Of a DNA stretch of 64,000 bases, positions 9,594 to 20,423 are shown in pieces. A program made the translations under genes and the position numbers. The notes below the pieces were generated by a model, which did not search any database, was not told the DNA's origin, and saw nothing but the letters and a program-made list of their open reading frames with translations. Position 1 is the first letter of the stretch. Every line of letters begins with the position of its first letter. The DNA comes from Planctomycetota bacterium (GTDB taxonomy: Bacteria; Planctomycetota; Planctomycetia; Isosphaerales; Isosphaeraceae): NCBI GenBank assembly GCA_028291545.1, contig JAQGHR010000004.1, positions 62,001-126,000 on the forward strand, written 5' to 3'.

Positions 9594-9686
9594 CCGCCTG
9601 CCATCACGGCGAGGGCTACCGCCGCGCGGCTTGAACCCTTAACATGAGTCCACGATGTTGGAAGCCAGACCGGAGAGCCACCGCGC

Positions 9687-12600
9687 ATGGCCGTACGATT
9701 CTATAGAATGATGCGGCTCGGGACGGCGATTGCCCTGGCCGTGCTGGTCGCGAGACTGCCGGCTCGTGCCGACGAAAAAACGAAGGACACGGGCTCGATC
9801 CAGTTCGCGCGTGACATCCGCCCGATTCTGTCGAAGCACTGCTTCGCCTGTCACGGTCCGGATGAAACTCAGAGGAAGGGGAAACTCCGGCTCGATCTGA
9901 GCGAAGGGGCGTTCGCCGATCACGATGGGCGCAAAGCCGTCGTCCCGGGGAAGCCCGGCGAGAGTGAGTTGCTCGAACGGATCACGGCTGACGACGATGA
10001 GACGCGGATGCCTCCGAGCAAGTCGGGGAAGAAGCTCGACCCCGAACAGATCGCCATGCTCCAAAAATGGATCGAATCCGGGGCGAAGTGGGAGACGCAC
10101 TGGTCGTTCAAACCGATCGTGCGCCCGGCAAAGCCGGAGATCATCCACGCCGAATGGCCCGAGAATGAGATCGACCGTTTTGTGCTGGCGCGTTTGGAGC
10201 GGGAGGGACTTCGTCCATCAGCCAGGGCCGACCGGTATACCCTAATCCGGCGCGTCTCGCTCGATCTGACCGGCCTCCCGCCCACCCCGGCCGACGCCGA
10301 TGCGTTCGTGACGGACACCCGGCCCGACGCATTCGAGCGCGTCGTGGACCGGCTGCTGGCCTGCCCCTCCTATGGCGAGCGATTCGCCCGGGTCTGGCTC
10401 GACCTGGCTCGTTACGCCGACACGAAAGGTTATGAAAAGGATCTCACGCGTACCATCTGGCCCTATCGCGACTGGGTGATCGCCGCGTTCAATCGCGACC
10501 TGCCGTTCGACCAGTTCACGATCGAGCAACTGGCCGGCGACCTCCTGCCGAATTCCACCGTCGAGCAGCGGATCGCGACCGCCTTCCACCGGAACACGAT
10601 GAGTAACGACGAGGGCGGCACCGACGACGAGGAGTTCCGCATCGCCGCCGTGAAGGATCGCGTCGACACGACCGCCCAGGTCTGGCTAGGTCTGACGATG
10701 GGCTGTGCCAAGTGCCATACCCACAAATACGACCCCGTCTCCCAGCGCGAGTATTACCGTTTCTATGCCTTTTTCAATCAAACCGAGGACTCCGATCGCT
10801 CCGATGATCATCCTCTCTTACCGAGTCCCACTCGCGATCAAGAACAACAGCTCGGCCGACTTGGGACCGAGCTGAAGCGGCTCCGTGACGAGCTCAAGCG
10901 ACCGACGCCGGAGATCCGGGAAGCCGCTGCAAAGTGGGAATCCTCGCTCGGGCAGGGCGCGAATTGGACGAGCCCCAAGCCGTCGGTGATGGAGGCGGAA
11001 AGCAAGGCCACGCTCACCTTGCGAGACGACGGCTCAATCTTCATCCCCGGTGTCGGGCCGGAAGCAGACGCGTACCGGATCACACTCCCGATCGACATCC
11101 CCGCGGTTTCCGCGATTCGCGTCGAATCCCTACCCGATGCCGGGCTGCCGAAAGGCGGTGCAGGTCGATCCAGGGACGATGGCAACTTTGTACTTTCCCG
11201 CATCCGGGCGACGCTCAAACGGGCCGATGGCGAGGTGATCGAGATCCCTCTTACGCGAGCCGAGGCGGATTTTTCTCAGGAACAATTTCCTGTCGCCGAT
11301 GCGATCAAGAACTCGGACCTCACGAAACATGGATGGGCGATTGCGCCCCGCGTTGGACAACGGCACGCCGCGATCTTCGCGACCGACCGGCCGATCTCGG
11401 CGGGAAGAGGGTCATCGCTCACGATCGAGCTGGATCATCGTTATCGCCTGAATTATCCGGGGTTCAGCTTCGGACGATTTCGCCTTTCGGCTACGGCGGA
11501 ACCGTCTCCGAAACTGCCCGCCATTGTGCCGGACCCGGTGGCGAGCGTCCTGAAAATCCCCGACGCGGAGCGATCGAACGACCAGAAGCAAGCGGTGCTG
11601 GATTACTTCGCCTCGATTGCGCCAGAAACGAAGTCAGTACGAGACCGTATCGCGGCGATCGAGTCGGAAACGAAGGCGATCCCGATCGCACAGACGCCGA
11701 TTTTTCGCGAATTGCCCAAGGAGAGGAGGCGAACGACGCAGATCCACGTTCGCGGCAATTTTCTCGAGAAGGGGGAGGTCGTCACAGCCGCGATCCCGAG
11801 CGCGTTCCCGCCGCTACCCGAGGGCGCCTCTGAGGATCGGCTCGGCGTCGCACGGTGGTTGGTTGATCCGCGTAATCTATTAACAGCGCGGGTCATGGCC
11901 AATCGATTCTGGGCGCAATTCTTCGGGACGGGGCTCGTGAAAACCCAGGAGGATTTCGGTTCGCAGGGCTTGCCTCCGTCTCATCCCGAGTTGCTCGACT
12001 GGCTGGCCTGCGAATTTCGCGACGGCGGTTGGTCGATGAAGCGGTTGTGCAAGATGATCGTGATGTCGGCGACCTATCAGCAGAGCGCCCGCGTCACGCC
12101 TGAGCTTCGGTCTCGCGATCGATTCAATCGTTTGCTCGCTCGGGGTCCGAGGTTTCGCCTGGAAGCCGAGATGGTACGCGACGAAGCGCTCGCCGTATCG
12201 GGACTTCTGAGCGCCAAGCTCTGCGGTCCCTCGGTCATGCCTCCCCAGCCGCCCGGGATCTGGCAGACGACATACAACAACGACAAATGGGTCACCAGCC
12301 CGGGCGAGGACAAGCATCGGAGGGGCCTCTACACGTTCCTCAAGCGAACATCGCCCTATCCTTCGATGACCACTTTCGACGCCCCGAGCCGCGAAGTATG
12401 CACCGTGCGGCGAATCAGCACGAATACGCCGCTCCAGGCGCTCGTGACGCTCAATGATCCGGTCTACGTTGAAGCCTCCCAGGCCCTGGCTCGCCGGGCC
12501 GTGTGTGAGGGGGGGGCGGGCCTCGAGGGACGTATTGAGCGGGCCTTCCGGCTGACGTTGACCCGACCGCCCGCAGGTCGCGAACTTGAACAACTCTCGG

Positions 12601-12773
12601 CCCTCTATCGCCGCCGACTGACCTACTATCAGGCGCATGTCGACGCGGCCGAGGCGATGGCTTGCAGTGAAGTTGGCGCCGCCCCGGCGGGCACGGATCG
12701 CGCCGAGCTGGCCGCGATGACGGCCATCTGCAACGTACTTCTCAACCTGGACGAGTTCCTCAGCCGGGGGTGA
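9687..12773 (+). CDS. PSD1/DUF1549/DUF1553 cytochrome-like protein, copy 1
   Basis: A 1028-aa exported protein. After the signal peptide (about 1-28) comes a planctomycete cytochrome C domain with one heme site (CFACH, residues 52-56) and the MPPSKSGKKL motif, then DUF1549 (about 150-370, including LTGLPPTPADADAF and VWLDLARYADTKGYEKD) and a C-terminal DUF1553 (about 720-1000, including RVMANRFWAQFFGTGL and DFGSQGLPPSHPELLDWLA). A second CxxCH sits inside DUF1549 (CAKCHTHKYDP). This architecture is abundant in planctomycetes, is always exported, and has no proven biochemical role; a function in polymer or sugar oxidation is a common inference. The stop is 6 bp before the DUF1501 partner, so the two form an operon. 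Confidence 0.9.
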   Translation: MAVRFYRMMRLGTAIALAVLVARLPARADEKTKDTGSIQFARDIRPILSKHCFACHGPDETQRKGKLRLDLSEGAFADHDGRKAVVPGKPGESELLERITADDDETRMPPSKSGKKLDPEQIAMLQKWIESGAKWETHWSFKPIVRPAKPEIIHAEWPENEIDRFVLARLEREGLRPSARADRYTLIRRVSLDLTGLPPTPADADAFVTDTRPDAFERVVDRLLACPSYGERFARVWLDLARYADTKGYEKDLTRTIWPYRDWVIAAFNRDLPFDQFTIEQLAGDLLPNSTVEQRIATAFHRNTMSNDEGGTDDEEFRIAAVKDRVDTTAQVWLGLTMGCAKCHTHKYDPVSQREYYRFYAFFNQTEDSDRSDDHPLLPSPTRDQEQQLGRLGTELKRLRDELKRPTPEIREAAAKWESSLGQGANWTSPKPSVMEAESKATLTLRDDGSIFIPGVGPEADAYRITLPIDIPAVSAIRVESLPDAGLPKGGAGRSRDDGNFVLSRIRATLKRADGEVIEIPLTRAEADFSQEQFPVADAIKNSDLTKHGWAIAPRVGQRHAAIFATDRPISAGRGSSLTIELDHRYRLNYPGFSFGRFRLSATAEPSPKLPAIVPDPVASVLKIPDAERSNDQKQAVLDYFASIAPETKSVRDRIAAIESETKAIPIAQTPIFRELPKERRRTTQIHVRGNFLEKGEVVTAAIPSAFPPLPEGASEDRLGVARWLVDPRNLLTARVMANRFWAQFFGTGLVKTQEDFGSQGLPPSHPELLDWLACEFRDGGWSMKRLCKMIVMSATYQQSARVTPELRSRDRFNRLLARGPRFRLEAEMVRDEALAVSGLLSAKLCGPSVMPPQPPGIWQTTYNNDKWVTSPGEDKHRRGLYTFLKRTSPYPSMTTFDAPSREVCTVRRISTNTPLQALVTLNDPVYVEASQALARRAVCEGGAGLEGRIERAFRLTLTRPPAGRELEQLSALYRRRLTYYQAHVDAAEAMACSEVGAAPAGTDRAELAAMTAICNVLLNLDEFLSRG

Positions 12774-12779
12774 TCGCTC

Positions 12780-14288
12780 ATGAATTTGCAGACCGAATAT
12801 CTCCGCGCGATCACCCGCCGCCACTTCTTCGGCCAGTGCTCCACCGGACTTGGCGCGATTGCCCTGGCCTCGCTTCTGGGAACGACGGCGAGGTCGCAGG
12901 ATGGCGCGCGACCAGGCGGGATGCTCCCAAAGAAACCGATGATCCCGGCCAAGGCCAAGCACGTCATCTACCTGCATATGGCGGGGTCGCCTTCGCAACT
13001 CGACATGTTCGACTACAAGCCCGCGTTGCAGAAGTTCACAGGAAAGCCCTGTCCGAAAGAGTTCCTTGAGGGTAAGCGATTTGCCTTCATTCGAGGCGTG
13101 CCCAACATGCTGGGTACCCCGTTCAAGTTCGCACAGCACGGCCAGTCGGGAACCTGGCTCAGCGAGACTCTTCCGCAATTTGCGAGGGTCGTGGACGATG
13201 TGGCGGTGATCAAGACGATGTCCACCGACGAGTTCAACCATGCGCCCGCACAGCTTTACATGCATACGGGAGCCTCGCAACTCGGGTCCCCGTCGCTCGG
13301 TTCGTGGACGACTTACGGGCTGGGGACGGAGACTCAGGATTTGCCTGGCTTCGTCGTGCTCGGCAGCGGAGGGAAGACGCCCGACGCGGGAAAAAGTGTC
13401 TGGGGCAGCGGCTTCTTGCCCTCGGTCTATCAGGGCGTCCAATGCCGGACTACGGGCGACCCGGTGCTCTATGTCTCTGACCCCCGCGGCCTCGATCGTG
13501 CCGGCCGGCGAGATTCGCTTGATACCCTCCGCGCCCTGAACGAGCTCCAGGCCGAGGCCATCGGGGATCCAGAGACACTCACGCGAATTGAACAGTACGA
13601 ACTGGCGTTTCGCATGCAGGTCTCGGTTCCGGAAGTGATGGATATCTCGCGCGAGCCGCAATACATCCTCGATCTCTACGGTGCGCGACCCGGGTTCCGT
13701 TCCCAGGCGGAGGGCGCCGACGATCCCCGGCCCGGATACTCGGGGAAGGACGCCTCATTCGCGAACAACTGTCTGCTTGCCCGGCGGCTCGTCGAGAAGG
13801 GCGTCCGTTTCGTCCAGCTTTACGACTGGGGGTGGGACCATCACGGCATCAGTCCGGGCGAGGACATCACCCATACGTTGCCCATCAAGTGCGAGCAGAT
13901 TGACCGAGCCGTCAGCGGCCTGATTATCGACCTCAAGCAGCGCGGCCTGCTCGACGAGACGCTAATCGTCTGGGGCGGCGAATTCGGTCGGACACCGATG
14001 CAACAGAACAACGCTAACTCGTCGTTCGTTGGACGCGACCATCATCCGTTCTGCTTTACAATGTGGATGGCCGGCGGCGGTATCAAAGGCGGTCAGACCT
14101 ACGGGGAGACCGACGAGATCGGCTACTACCCCACGAAGGACAAGATGGACGTCCGCGACCTCCAGGCCACGATCCTGCAATTGATTGGCCTGGACCCGTG
14201 GAAGTTCTCCTATTCGTACCAGGGGCTGGATCAACGCCTGATCGGAGTTGAAGGGAACGCCAAGGTTCCTCCGGCGCTCCTCGCCTGA
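12780..14288 (+). CDS. DUF1501 family Tat-exported protein, copy 1
   Basis: A 502-aa protein with a Tat-type leader (TRRHFFGQC, then a hydrophobic stretch ending at TTARS) and the DUF1501 core: HVIYLHMAGSPSQLDMFDYKP near the N-terminus, FNHAPAQLYMHTG, LPSVYQGVQCR and the WGWDHHG block near residue 358. DUF1501 belongs to the alkaline phosphatase/sulfatase-like fold superfamily, and the histidines and aspartates in FVQLYDWGWDHHG and FGRTP are candidate metal ligands (inference). It starts 6 bp after the PSD1 gene and its ribosome site overlaps that gene's stop codon, indicating translational coupling. It converges with the AsmA-like gene, with only 5 bp between stop codons. Confidence 0.9.
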   Translation: MNLQTEYLRAITRRHFFGQCSTGLGAIALASLLGTTARSQDGARPGGMLPKKPMIPAKAKHVIYLHMAGSPSQLDMFDYKPALQKFTGKPCPKEFLEGKRFAFIRGVPNMLGTPFKFAQHGQSGTWLSETLPQFARVVDDVAVIKTMSTDEFNHAPAQLYMHTGASQLGSPSLGSWTTYGLGTETQDLPGFVVLGSGGKTPDAGKSVWGSGFLPSVYQGVQCRTTGDPVLYVSDPRGLDRAGRRDSLDTLRALNELQAEAIGDPETLTRIEQYELAFRMQVSVPEVMDISREPQYILDLYGARPGFRSQAEGADDPRPGYSGKDASFANNCLLARRLVEKGVRFVQLYDWGWDHHGISPGEDITHTLPIKCEQIDRAVSGLIIDLKQRGLLDETLIVWGGEFGRTPMQQNNANSSFVGRDHHPFCFTMWMAGGGIKGGQTYGETDEIGYYPTKDKMDVRDLQATILQLIGLDPWKFSYSYQGLDQRLIGVEGNAKVPPALLA

Positions 14289-14293
14289 CCGAT

Positions 14294-17200
14294 TCAGCGC
14301 CGCTTCGGCGCAGCATCCGATCCGAGACGGCGGAGGAGTTCCGAGGCGCCGGACTCCGCCTCGCGCCGGAGCGTCGATCGACCCTCATCGCGAAGCGCCC
14401 GCGATAATGCGCGGCGGTCGACCTGCGGGCGAGAGAGCGTGCCGCCGATCGTCACCGGGATTCGGACCTCGGCGAGCGCCTCCTTCAAACCGGCCCTGTT
14501 GCCCAGTGCCGACGCCGGCAGCGGCACCTCGGCTTTGAGCGCGAGCGAACGATCGAATCCGACCGAGCCGTCGATCAAGATCCGCTCTTTGCGACCGACC
14601 GGGATCGTCAAACCTCTCTGCTGGACGCGACGGTTGGCGATCTTCACGGCGATGGATTCACTCAACGTCACCTCGGGCTGACGACCCATCACGGCCAGGT
14701 CGAGGACTTCCCGTGCCAGAGGCCCAGGGCCGAATGTGAGGTCCTGAAAATCAACGCGTCCTTCGAGCGAGACCGAGCGCTCGGCACTTCCTCCGATCGG
14801 GAACTCCGCGCGCTCGATGGCGACGGAGAGCTTGCCTCGAACGCGCGTGGCGTCATGAAGGATGGGCGCCAGATAAGAGAGGAGCCGTTTCGTGACGTCT
14901 TCGTCAATCACTGCATTCTGGATCGCCGTCCCGTTCAATAGCTTCAGGGTCATCCCTCGCGGATCATCCAGCACGAGCTCAGGCCTGAGTTCGACGCGTC
15001 CTCCGTTGAGTGTGGCCTGGATCGGGTCGATCGCGACCTTGCCGCCGGCCACGTGCGCCACGATGTTCGCCGGTCCGAGACGAAGTCCGGCGCCCTCGGC
15101 CCTGGCCAGTTCCAGGCCCAGCTCGCCCTCAAGACCGTTCATGATCTCCTGCGTCGAACCTCCCGCGAGTGCGCCTCTCAGCGAGATCGCTCTGGGCCGC
15201 AGCTCGATGCGCGCGTCCGGCACACCGGCGGAGGCGACGAACGCGTTGACGCTTGCACCGTCCAGCGCGAGCGCCCCGTGCAAATCCGCGACGCGGCGAC
15301 CGGACAGGTCGGAGACCGTGCCGGCAAGACCCGTCGATCCATACCGCGTCGCGACCACCAGTTCGGTCAGGTTCAGCCGGTCGTCCTTCGATCGATACAC
15401 GGCTTTCAGGGCCAGACCACTCGCTCCGTCGAGCCCCCACGCGGTTCCTCCGACCCAGGCGGCTCGTGTGCGGTCCACGGCGGCGAGATCACCCACCAGG
15501 CCGCCATCCATCGTGAGATCCGCATCCGATCCGTTCAGGCCCGAGATGCGAATCCCGCCGGGCGCCACACTCAGGGCGTTCGCGGGGGTCGAAGGCAGAG
15601 GCTCCAGAACGATCGTTCCGGCGCGCATGTCGAATCGGCCACGGGCGGCAATGCCGAGGGATGAGGCTGTCTCGGCCGATTTCAGGTCGGCATGGAGTTC
15701 CCCGATGTCAAGCGACGTCCCGGTCCAGATGGCCGCCGCGCGTGCTTCGACCCGGCCGGGGCCGGACGCAAGGGTCGTGGGCATCGAACCCGCGATCCAC
15801 AGATTCAGCCCGTCCTCGCGAGGAGCGATCGAAACCGAGGCCGCCAGGTCATCGGTACCCAACCCGAGCCTCGCCGTCCGCCACGTCACGGGCAATCCTG
15901 TCACATCGACCTGGCCCGAAGCGTCTCCGTCAAGTCGCAAGATGGGGCGCTGAATCGGCGACGACGTGAGGCCGATCGCGGTAAGGTCGCGGACGTCTCC
16001 CTTGAGCTTCGCCTGGAACTGATTACCCTCGCGACGATAATCGGCCTCCAACCGCCCAAGTCCGCCGATCTCGATGCCCTGGAAGTCGATGAGACTTTTC
16101 AACTCGCGTCTCATCGCCGCAAGGTCGATGGAGGCGAGGACGTGGACGCCACGATCGAGGGTGCCAGACCCTTCGGCCTGGAGCCAGTTGGACTTCACAC
16201 CCAGGGTTTCGACCTGAACTTGACTTCCTCGTGCCACCAGTGCCGCGGTGATTGTGGCCGGGTCGGGTAACGAGAACGGCGCGGGCTGAGACCGATCGCG
16301 AGCGGTGAGATCCGAAATCCTCGCGACAACATCGAGATGCTGCGCGCCGCGCAGTTCACGGACATCAACCCGGACGGCGGCGAGGCCGGATTGGAGATCC
16401 AGCCCTTCTCGCAGCCTCATCGCGTGCGGAACCTGCCGAGCCAGTGCCGCCAGATTGACCTGTCCCTCGATCACCGTCGGATGCCCCGACGTCGCCGGAA
16501 TTCCGCCCCGGGCGATCAGCGACGCCACGGGGCATCTCAGATCAAGCGCACGAATCGTCCACCCCGCACTGCCCCTGGAAACGTCCCAGACGCCTCCGAC
16601 GGATTTCATCGCGACCCGGTCGCCCGCGAGGGCCGGGCCGCTCGAATCGAGGTCGAGGATTCGGGCATCGCCCGCAACATCGAAATCGTCGCCACGACGG
16701 CGAATCTCGATCTTCCCATCCAGCCGCCCGCGCGTGAGGAGGCCGGCACCTGAGAATGCCGCCGGCCAATGGTGGGCCTTCAAATTGACCGTGAGACCGG
16801 AGGCGCCCGCCGCTCGATCGAGCGCTCCGGCAATCTCAAGCGTCTCGCCGGTGGGCTTGGTCAGGCCAACTTGCCACGTCAGGTCCGTCTTGGCCGTCGG
16901 AACTCGGATCGTCAGGTCGAGTCGCTCGGCGATCATTGGTTCCGTCAGTTCCGGGCTTTGCAGTCGGAGTGACCCGTTCACGATCTTGAGGGTGATCTCG
17001 GGTGATGATTGCGCAGCCGACTGAGCGGGCGGGCTATTCGTAGTCGGTACGCCGGGGTTTGGACGGAAGCCGAGCGCCTCAGCGAGGTTGATCGTACCGT
17101 CGATACGACGTGCCAGGTCGACTTTCGCGCCCTCAAGGCTGACGGACCCGTATCGTGGACGGTCTGTGATCAGGTGCCAGAGACCTCGGTCCCAACTGGC

Positions 17201-17470
17201 CTTTGGCGCGATGATGACTCCCTCGCCGCGACTCGATCGGAGGACCAGGCCCTCCGCGAGAATCGGCCCGAACCAGGAGAAGTGTAACGATTTCACCTCG
17301 ACCGATCCGGGGCTCAGCGAACGGTTGATCCTCGTCAACAGCCATCTCCGCGCCGGGGACGTGCCCAGGAACGAAGGTAGAGCGACGACCATGACGATCA
17401 CGAAAACGACGACGATCCCGAGAACTTTGACGAGCCGACGACGCCTTCGAGGCGGGGCATCCTTCCCCAT
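14294..17470 (-). CDS. AsmA-like large envelope protein
   Basis: A 1058-aa protein with an N-terminal cytoplasmic basic patch (PPRRRRRLVK), one transmembrane helix (about 15-35) and a very long periplasmic part built of repeating beta-strand-rich segments. The opening LTRINRSLSPGSVEVKSLHFSWFGPI and the recurring 'ratio of strand plus DLTGLDG' texture resemble AsmA/TamB/DUF748-type proteins, which bridge membranes and are thought to move or organise lipids. I see no catalytic motif. The start ATG at 17470 follows GGAGG; 41 more in-frame codons upstream look untranslated. It is a monocistronic minus-strand gene facing the aldose epimerase across a 458-bp divergent region. Family assignment is from overall architecture, not a diagnostic motif. 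Confidence 0.65.
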   Translation of the reverse strand: MGKDAPPRRRRRLVKVLGIVVVFVIVMVVALPSFLGTSPARRWLLTRINRSLSPGSVEVKSLHFSWFGPILAEGLVLRSSRGEGVIIAPKASWDRGLWHLITDRPRYGSVSLEGAKVDLARRIDGTINLAEALGFRPNPGVPTTNSPPAQSAAQSSPEITLKIVNGSLRLQSPELTEPMIAERLDLTIRVPTAKTDLTWQVGLTKPTGETLEIAGALDRAAGASGLTVNLKAHHWPAAFSGAGLLTRGRLDGKIEIRRRGDDFDVAGDARILDLDSSGPALAGDRVAMKSVGGVWDVSRGSAGWTIRALDLRCPVASLIARGGIPATSGHPTVIEGQVNLAALARQVPHAMRLREGLDLQSGLAAVRVDVRELRGAQHLDVVARISDLTARDRSQPAPFSLPDPATITAALVARGSQVQVETLGVKSNWLQAEGSGTLDRGVHVLASIDLAAMRRELKSLIDFQGIEIGGLGRLEADYRREGNQFQAKLKGDVRDLTAIGLTSSPIQRPILRLDGDASGQVDVTGLPVTWRTARLGLGTDDLAASVSIAPREDGLNLWIAGSMPTTLASGPGRVEARAAAIWTGTSLDIGELHADLKSAETASSLGIAARGRFDMRAGTIVLEPLPSTPANALSVAPGGIRISGLNGSDADLTMDGGLVGDLAAVDRTRAAWVGGTAWGLDGASGLALKAVYRSKDDRLNLTELVVATRYGSTGLAGTVSDLSGRRVADLHGALALDGASVNAFVASAGVPDARIELRPRAISLRGALAGGSTQEIMNGLEGELGLELARAEGAGLRLGPANIVAHVAGGKVAIDPIQATLNGGRVELRPELVLDDPRGMTLKLLNGTAIQNAVIDEDVTKRLLSYLAPILHDATRVRGKLSVAIERAEFPIGGSAERSVSLEGRVDFQDLTFGPGPLAREVLDLAVMGRQPEVTLSESIAVKIANRRVQQRGLTIPVGRKERILIDGSVGFDRSLALKAEVPLPASALGNRAGLKEALAEVRIPVTIGGTLSRPQVDRRALSRALRDEGRSTLRREAESGASELLRRLGSDAAPKRR

Positions 17471-17928
17471 GAGACAAATCCTCCGTAACAGGCGCGGCTC
17501 GGGACCGAGACTGGAGACGAGACGACGGAGACATTGCGAAGCGACGAGAGTAACCTTATCTATACCTCGGAACGACCGGCTGCCCAACTCCAATCCGGGT
17601 CCCCGTGATCGGGACCGCCGGCCCTGTCATGTCCTGTGGTAACACTCCGCCTCCTTGCAATTCCACCGCATCGCGATAAACTCCGACGAGGGTCGTCGTC
17701 TCGTGTGTCCGGTAGATTGGTTGATCATCTTCTTTTGTGGCTGATTTTCACAACCGCTTCACGAACAGAAAACTTCGCCCAGATTCTCACCCGGGCGTTG
17801 GAAACAGGACCAGGCCTGCGCGTGTCCCATCCTTCGAGGCATGCGGTTCAGCGCGAGGGCATGGAATTCTTGCCGCGTATTCGGGGATCTCGGTCCAGTT
17901 TTCCTCGTCGAACACCAGGGGTTGATTC
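17471..17928. other. Divergent intergenic region, AsmA-like / aldose epimerase
   Basis: 458 bp without a convincing gene. It must hold the promoters of both flanking divergent genes. Only short frames without family resemblance or ribosome sites occur, and I could not find a well-spaced -35/-10 pair or a strong palindrome. Confidence 0.6.
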
Positions 17929-19083
17929 ATGCGGAAGTGCATCGCGATAATTGCGGTCGCCGCGATCAATTTGGGGATAGCGTCTTCGCCTGCGAGATGT
18001 GCCGAACCGCAGCGCGGCAAGAACACCAAGAGCGAGGGAGGCGTGAAAAAGATGGACTTCGGGAAAACTGCGGACGGGACTCCGGTTGAACTCTTTGAAC
18101 TGACGAACGGCGGGATCACGGCCAAGGTCACGAGCTATGGAGCAATCCTGACCGAGCTACATGCCCCCGACCGTGACGGAAAACTGGCCGATGTGGTCCT
18201 CGGGTTCGACAACCTCGCGGGTTACCTCGCAGGCCACCCGTTCTTCGGCGCGACCACCGGGCGATTCGCGAATCGCATCGCCAAGGGGATGTTCACGCTC
18301 GACGGCAAGGACTACACGCTGGCCGTGAATAACGGACCGAATTCCTTGCACGGCGGGCTGAAGGGGTTCGACAAGAAGGTGTGGAAGTCGGAAGACGTCT
18401 CCGGCAAGGAAGGCCCCGCGGTCAAGTTTAGCTACGTCAGTCCCGACGGCGAGGAAGGATATCCGGGGAAGCTCTCGGTTAGCGTAACGTATACGGTGAC
18501 GGCCGACGCCGCCGTCAAGATCGACTACGCCGCCACGACCGACAAGGCGACACCGATCAACCTGACGAACCACTCTTACTTCAACCTTGCCGGGCCTGCG
18601 TCAGGAGCCATACTCGGCCATGAGGCGATGGTTGCCGCCGACACGTACACCCCCGTTGATGAAACGATGATCCCGACCGGGGAAATCGCACCGGTGAAGG
18701 GAACGCCGTTGGACTTCACGACGCCAGCGAGGATCGGCGCACGGATTGGCGACATCACAGGCGCGGCGGGGGGTTATGACCACAATTATATTCTTAACGC
18801 CAGGGGCAAACTCTCCGAACTCGCCGTCCGGGTACGCGAGCCCGAGAGCGGGCGCGTGATGGAGATGTTCACGACCGAGCCGGGCGTGCAGCTCTACACA
18901 GGCAATTTTCTGGATGGGACAGTCAAGGGCAAAGGTGGCGTTGCCTACAAGAAACGCGGCGGATTTTGCCTGGAAGCCCAGCATTATCCCGACTCTGTCC
19001 ATCACGAGAACTTTCCCTCGACGATTCTGCGGCCCGGAAAAACCTACACGCAGACAACCGTCTACAAGTTCTCCGCCCGATGA
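17929..19083 (+). CDS. Exported aldose 1-epimerase (mutarotase)
   Basis: A 384-aa galactose mutarotase-like protein with a signal peptide (1-25, cleavage near ARCAEP), followed by the usual beta-sandwich domain. Family signatures are SYGAILTELHAPDRDGK, GATTGRFANRIAKGMF (sugar-binding Asn and Arg), NGPNSLHGG with the active-site His, NHSYFNLAG with the second His, and the catalytic Glu region GGFCLEAQHYPDS near the C-terminus. The reaction is alpha/beta anomer interconversion of aldoses. Most bacterial mutarotases are cytoplasmic, so the leader implies action in the periplasm, probably on sugars released by external hydrolases. It lies 162 bp before the glucose-dehydrogenase-like gene on the same strand. 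Confidence 0.92.
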   Translation: MRKCIAIIAVAAINLGIASSPARCAEPQRGKNTKSEGGVKKMDFGKTADGTPVELFELTNGGITAKVTSYGAILTELHAPDRDGKLADVVLGFDNLAGYLAGHPFFGATTGRFANRIAKGMFTLDGKDYTLAVNNGPNSLHGGLKGFDKKVWKSEDVSGKEGPAVKFSYVSPDGEEGYPGKLSVSVTYTVTADAAVKIDYAATTDKATPINLTNHSYFNLAGPASGAILGHEAMVAADTYTPVDETMIPTGEIAPVKGTPLDFTTPARIGARIGDITGAAGGYDHNYILNARGKLSELAVRVREPESGRVMEMFTTEPGVQLYTGNFLDGTVKGKGGVAYKKRGGFCLEAQHYPDSVHHENFPSTILRPGKTYTQTTVYKFSAR

Positions 19084-19245
19084 CTCATCGTATGTCATCG
19101 CGGTATGCCGCGGATCGGGCGACCCGCCCGGCGAGGACCTTGAACCACATGGCACGCCGGGCCGCATCCGATTAGAATCACTCCCTTCCGCGGCTTCCGA
19201 TCGCGGAGGTCCGCGCGAATCTCTTACCGACTAGACGAGCCCCCG

Positions 19246-20367
19246 ATGAAAGCCGTTGCCGTCCTCCCGGGCAAACCGAACAGTGTTCACCTTCGAGACA
19301 TCCCCGCTCCGAAGCTGACCGACCAGCCTCATCCGCACGTCTGCCGCATCCCCGACGGTCGTGCGGTGCTGGTCAAGACCCTCCAAATCGGGGTCGATGC
19401 GACCGATCGCGAGATCAACGAGGCCCTCTACGGCAACGCTCCGCCCGGAGGCGATCACCTGGTCATCGGGCACGAGCTCTTCGGCCGGGTGCTTGAGGTC
19501 GGGTCGAAAGTGACGGAGGTCAAGCCCGGTGACTTCGTCTCCTGCACGGTCCGGCGCCCTGGCGGGTCGCTCTTCGACCAGATCGGGCGGAACGACATCA
19601 CGAGCGAGGAAGTTTATTACGAGCGAGGGATCAACCTCTGCCACGGCTACCTTACCGAGAGCTTCGTTGACGACGCCGAGTACATCGTTAAGGTGCCGCA
19701 GAATCTCAAGCACCTCGGCGTCCTTTCGGAGCCCGCCAGCGTCTGCGCCAAGGCGATCGAGCAGGCGTTTCTGGCCCAGCAGCGGCTCCAGGTCTGGCAG
19801 CCCCGCCGGGCCTTCGTCATGGGAGCCGGGCAGATCGGGCTGCTCGCCACGATGATGCTCAAGTTGAGAGGCATCGAGGTCTACACCCTGGCGACGAAGC
19901 CCGGTCCGCATCGCAAGTCGGAGATTGTCGAAGCCTATGGCGCAAAGTACATCAGCACGAAGCAAACCTCCCTGGCCGAGCTCGTGAAGCAGGTCGGCAA
20001 GCCCGACCTGATCTTCGAGGCCACGGGGAACGCCGAGCTGTGCTTCCGCTCCATGGAAGTCCTGGCCCACAACGGCGCCCTGATCTGGACGAGCATCACC
20101 GGTGGGAAGCACGAAGTCACAGTCGACGCCGCCAGGATCAATCTGGAATGGGTGCTCGGAAACAAGCTCCTGGTCGCCAGCGTGAACGGCAATCGCCGCC
20201 ACTTCGAGCTCGGGATTCAGGCCCTCTCCCACGGCGAGCACACCTACCCCGGGGTCACCGAGCGCATCCTCACGCATCCCGTGAACGGGCTGGACGGCTA
20301 CAAGGAGATGATGCAGCTCCTTGAGGATAAGGAAGCGCTGAAGGTTTACGTCAACGTGGCTACGTGA
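19246..20367 (+). CDS. Zinc-type glucose 1-dehydrogenase-like enzyme
   Basis: A 373-aa medium-chain dehydrogenase resembling archaeal-type glucose dehydrogenases: [14 protein letters not shown] near the N-terminus, catalytic zinc residues in [32 protein letters not shown], and a Rossmann fold starting at [19 protein letters not shown]. It would oxidise an aldose to the lactone with NAD(P). The structural-zinc cysteine cluster usual after the catalytic domain is not present: the lobe reads [17 protein letters not shown] with only one Cys. The next gene, 56 bp downstream, is a KDG-kinase-like kinase, so the pair suggests a semi-phosphorylative Entner-Doudoroff type route. The exact sugar is inferred. 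Confidence 0.82.
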   Translation: MKAVAVLPGKPNSVHLRDIPAPKLTDQPHPHVCRIPDGRAVLVKTLQIGVDATDREINEALYGNAPPGGDHLVIGHELFGRVLEVGSKVTEVKPGDFVSCTVRRPGGSLFDQIGRNDITSEEVYYERGINLCHGYLTESFVDDAEYIVKVPQNLKHLGVLSEPASVCAKAIEQAFLAQQRLQVWQPRRAFVMGAGQIGLLATMMLKLRGIEVYTLATKPGPHRKSEIVEAYGAKYISTKQTSLAELVKQVGKPDLIFEATGNAELCFRSMEVLAHNGALIWTSITGGKHEVTVDAARINLEWVLGNKLLVASVNGNRRHFELGIQALSHGEHTYPGVTERILTHPVNGLDGYKEMMQLLEDKEALKVYVNVAT

Positions 20368-20423
20368 GCGGACAGAGAGCGACGCGAGACCGCCATCCCC
20401 CATTCTTCATCCTGGAACCGTCC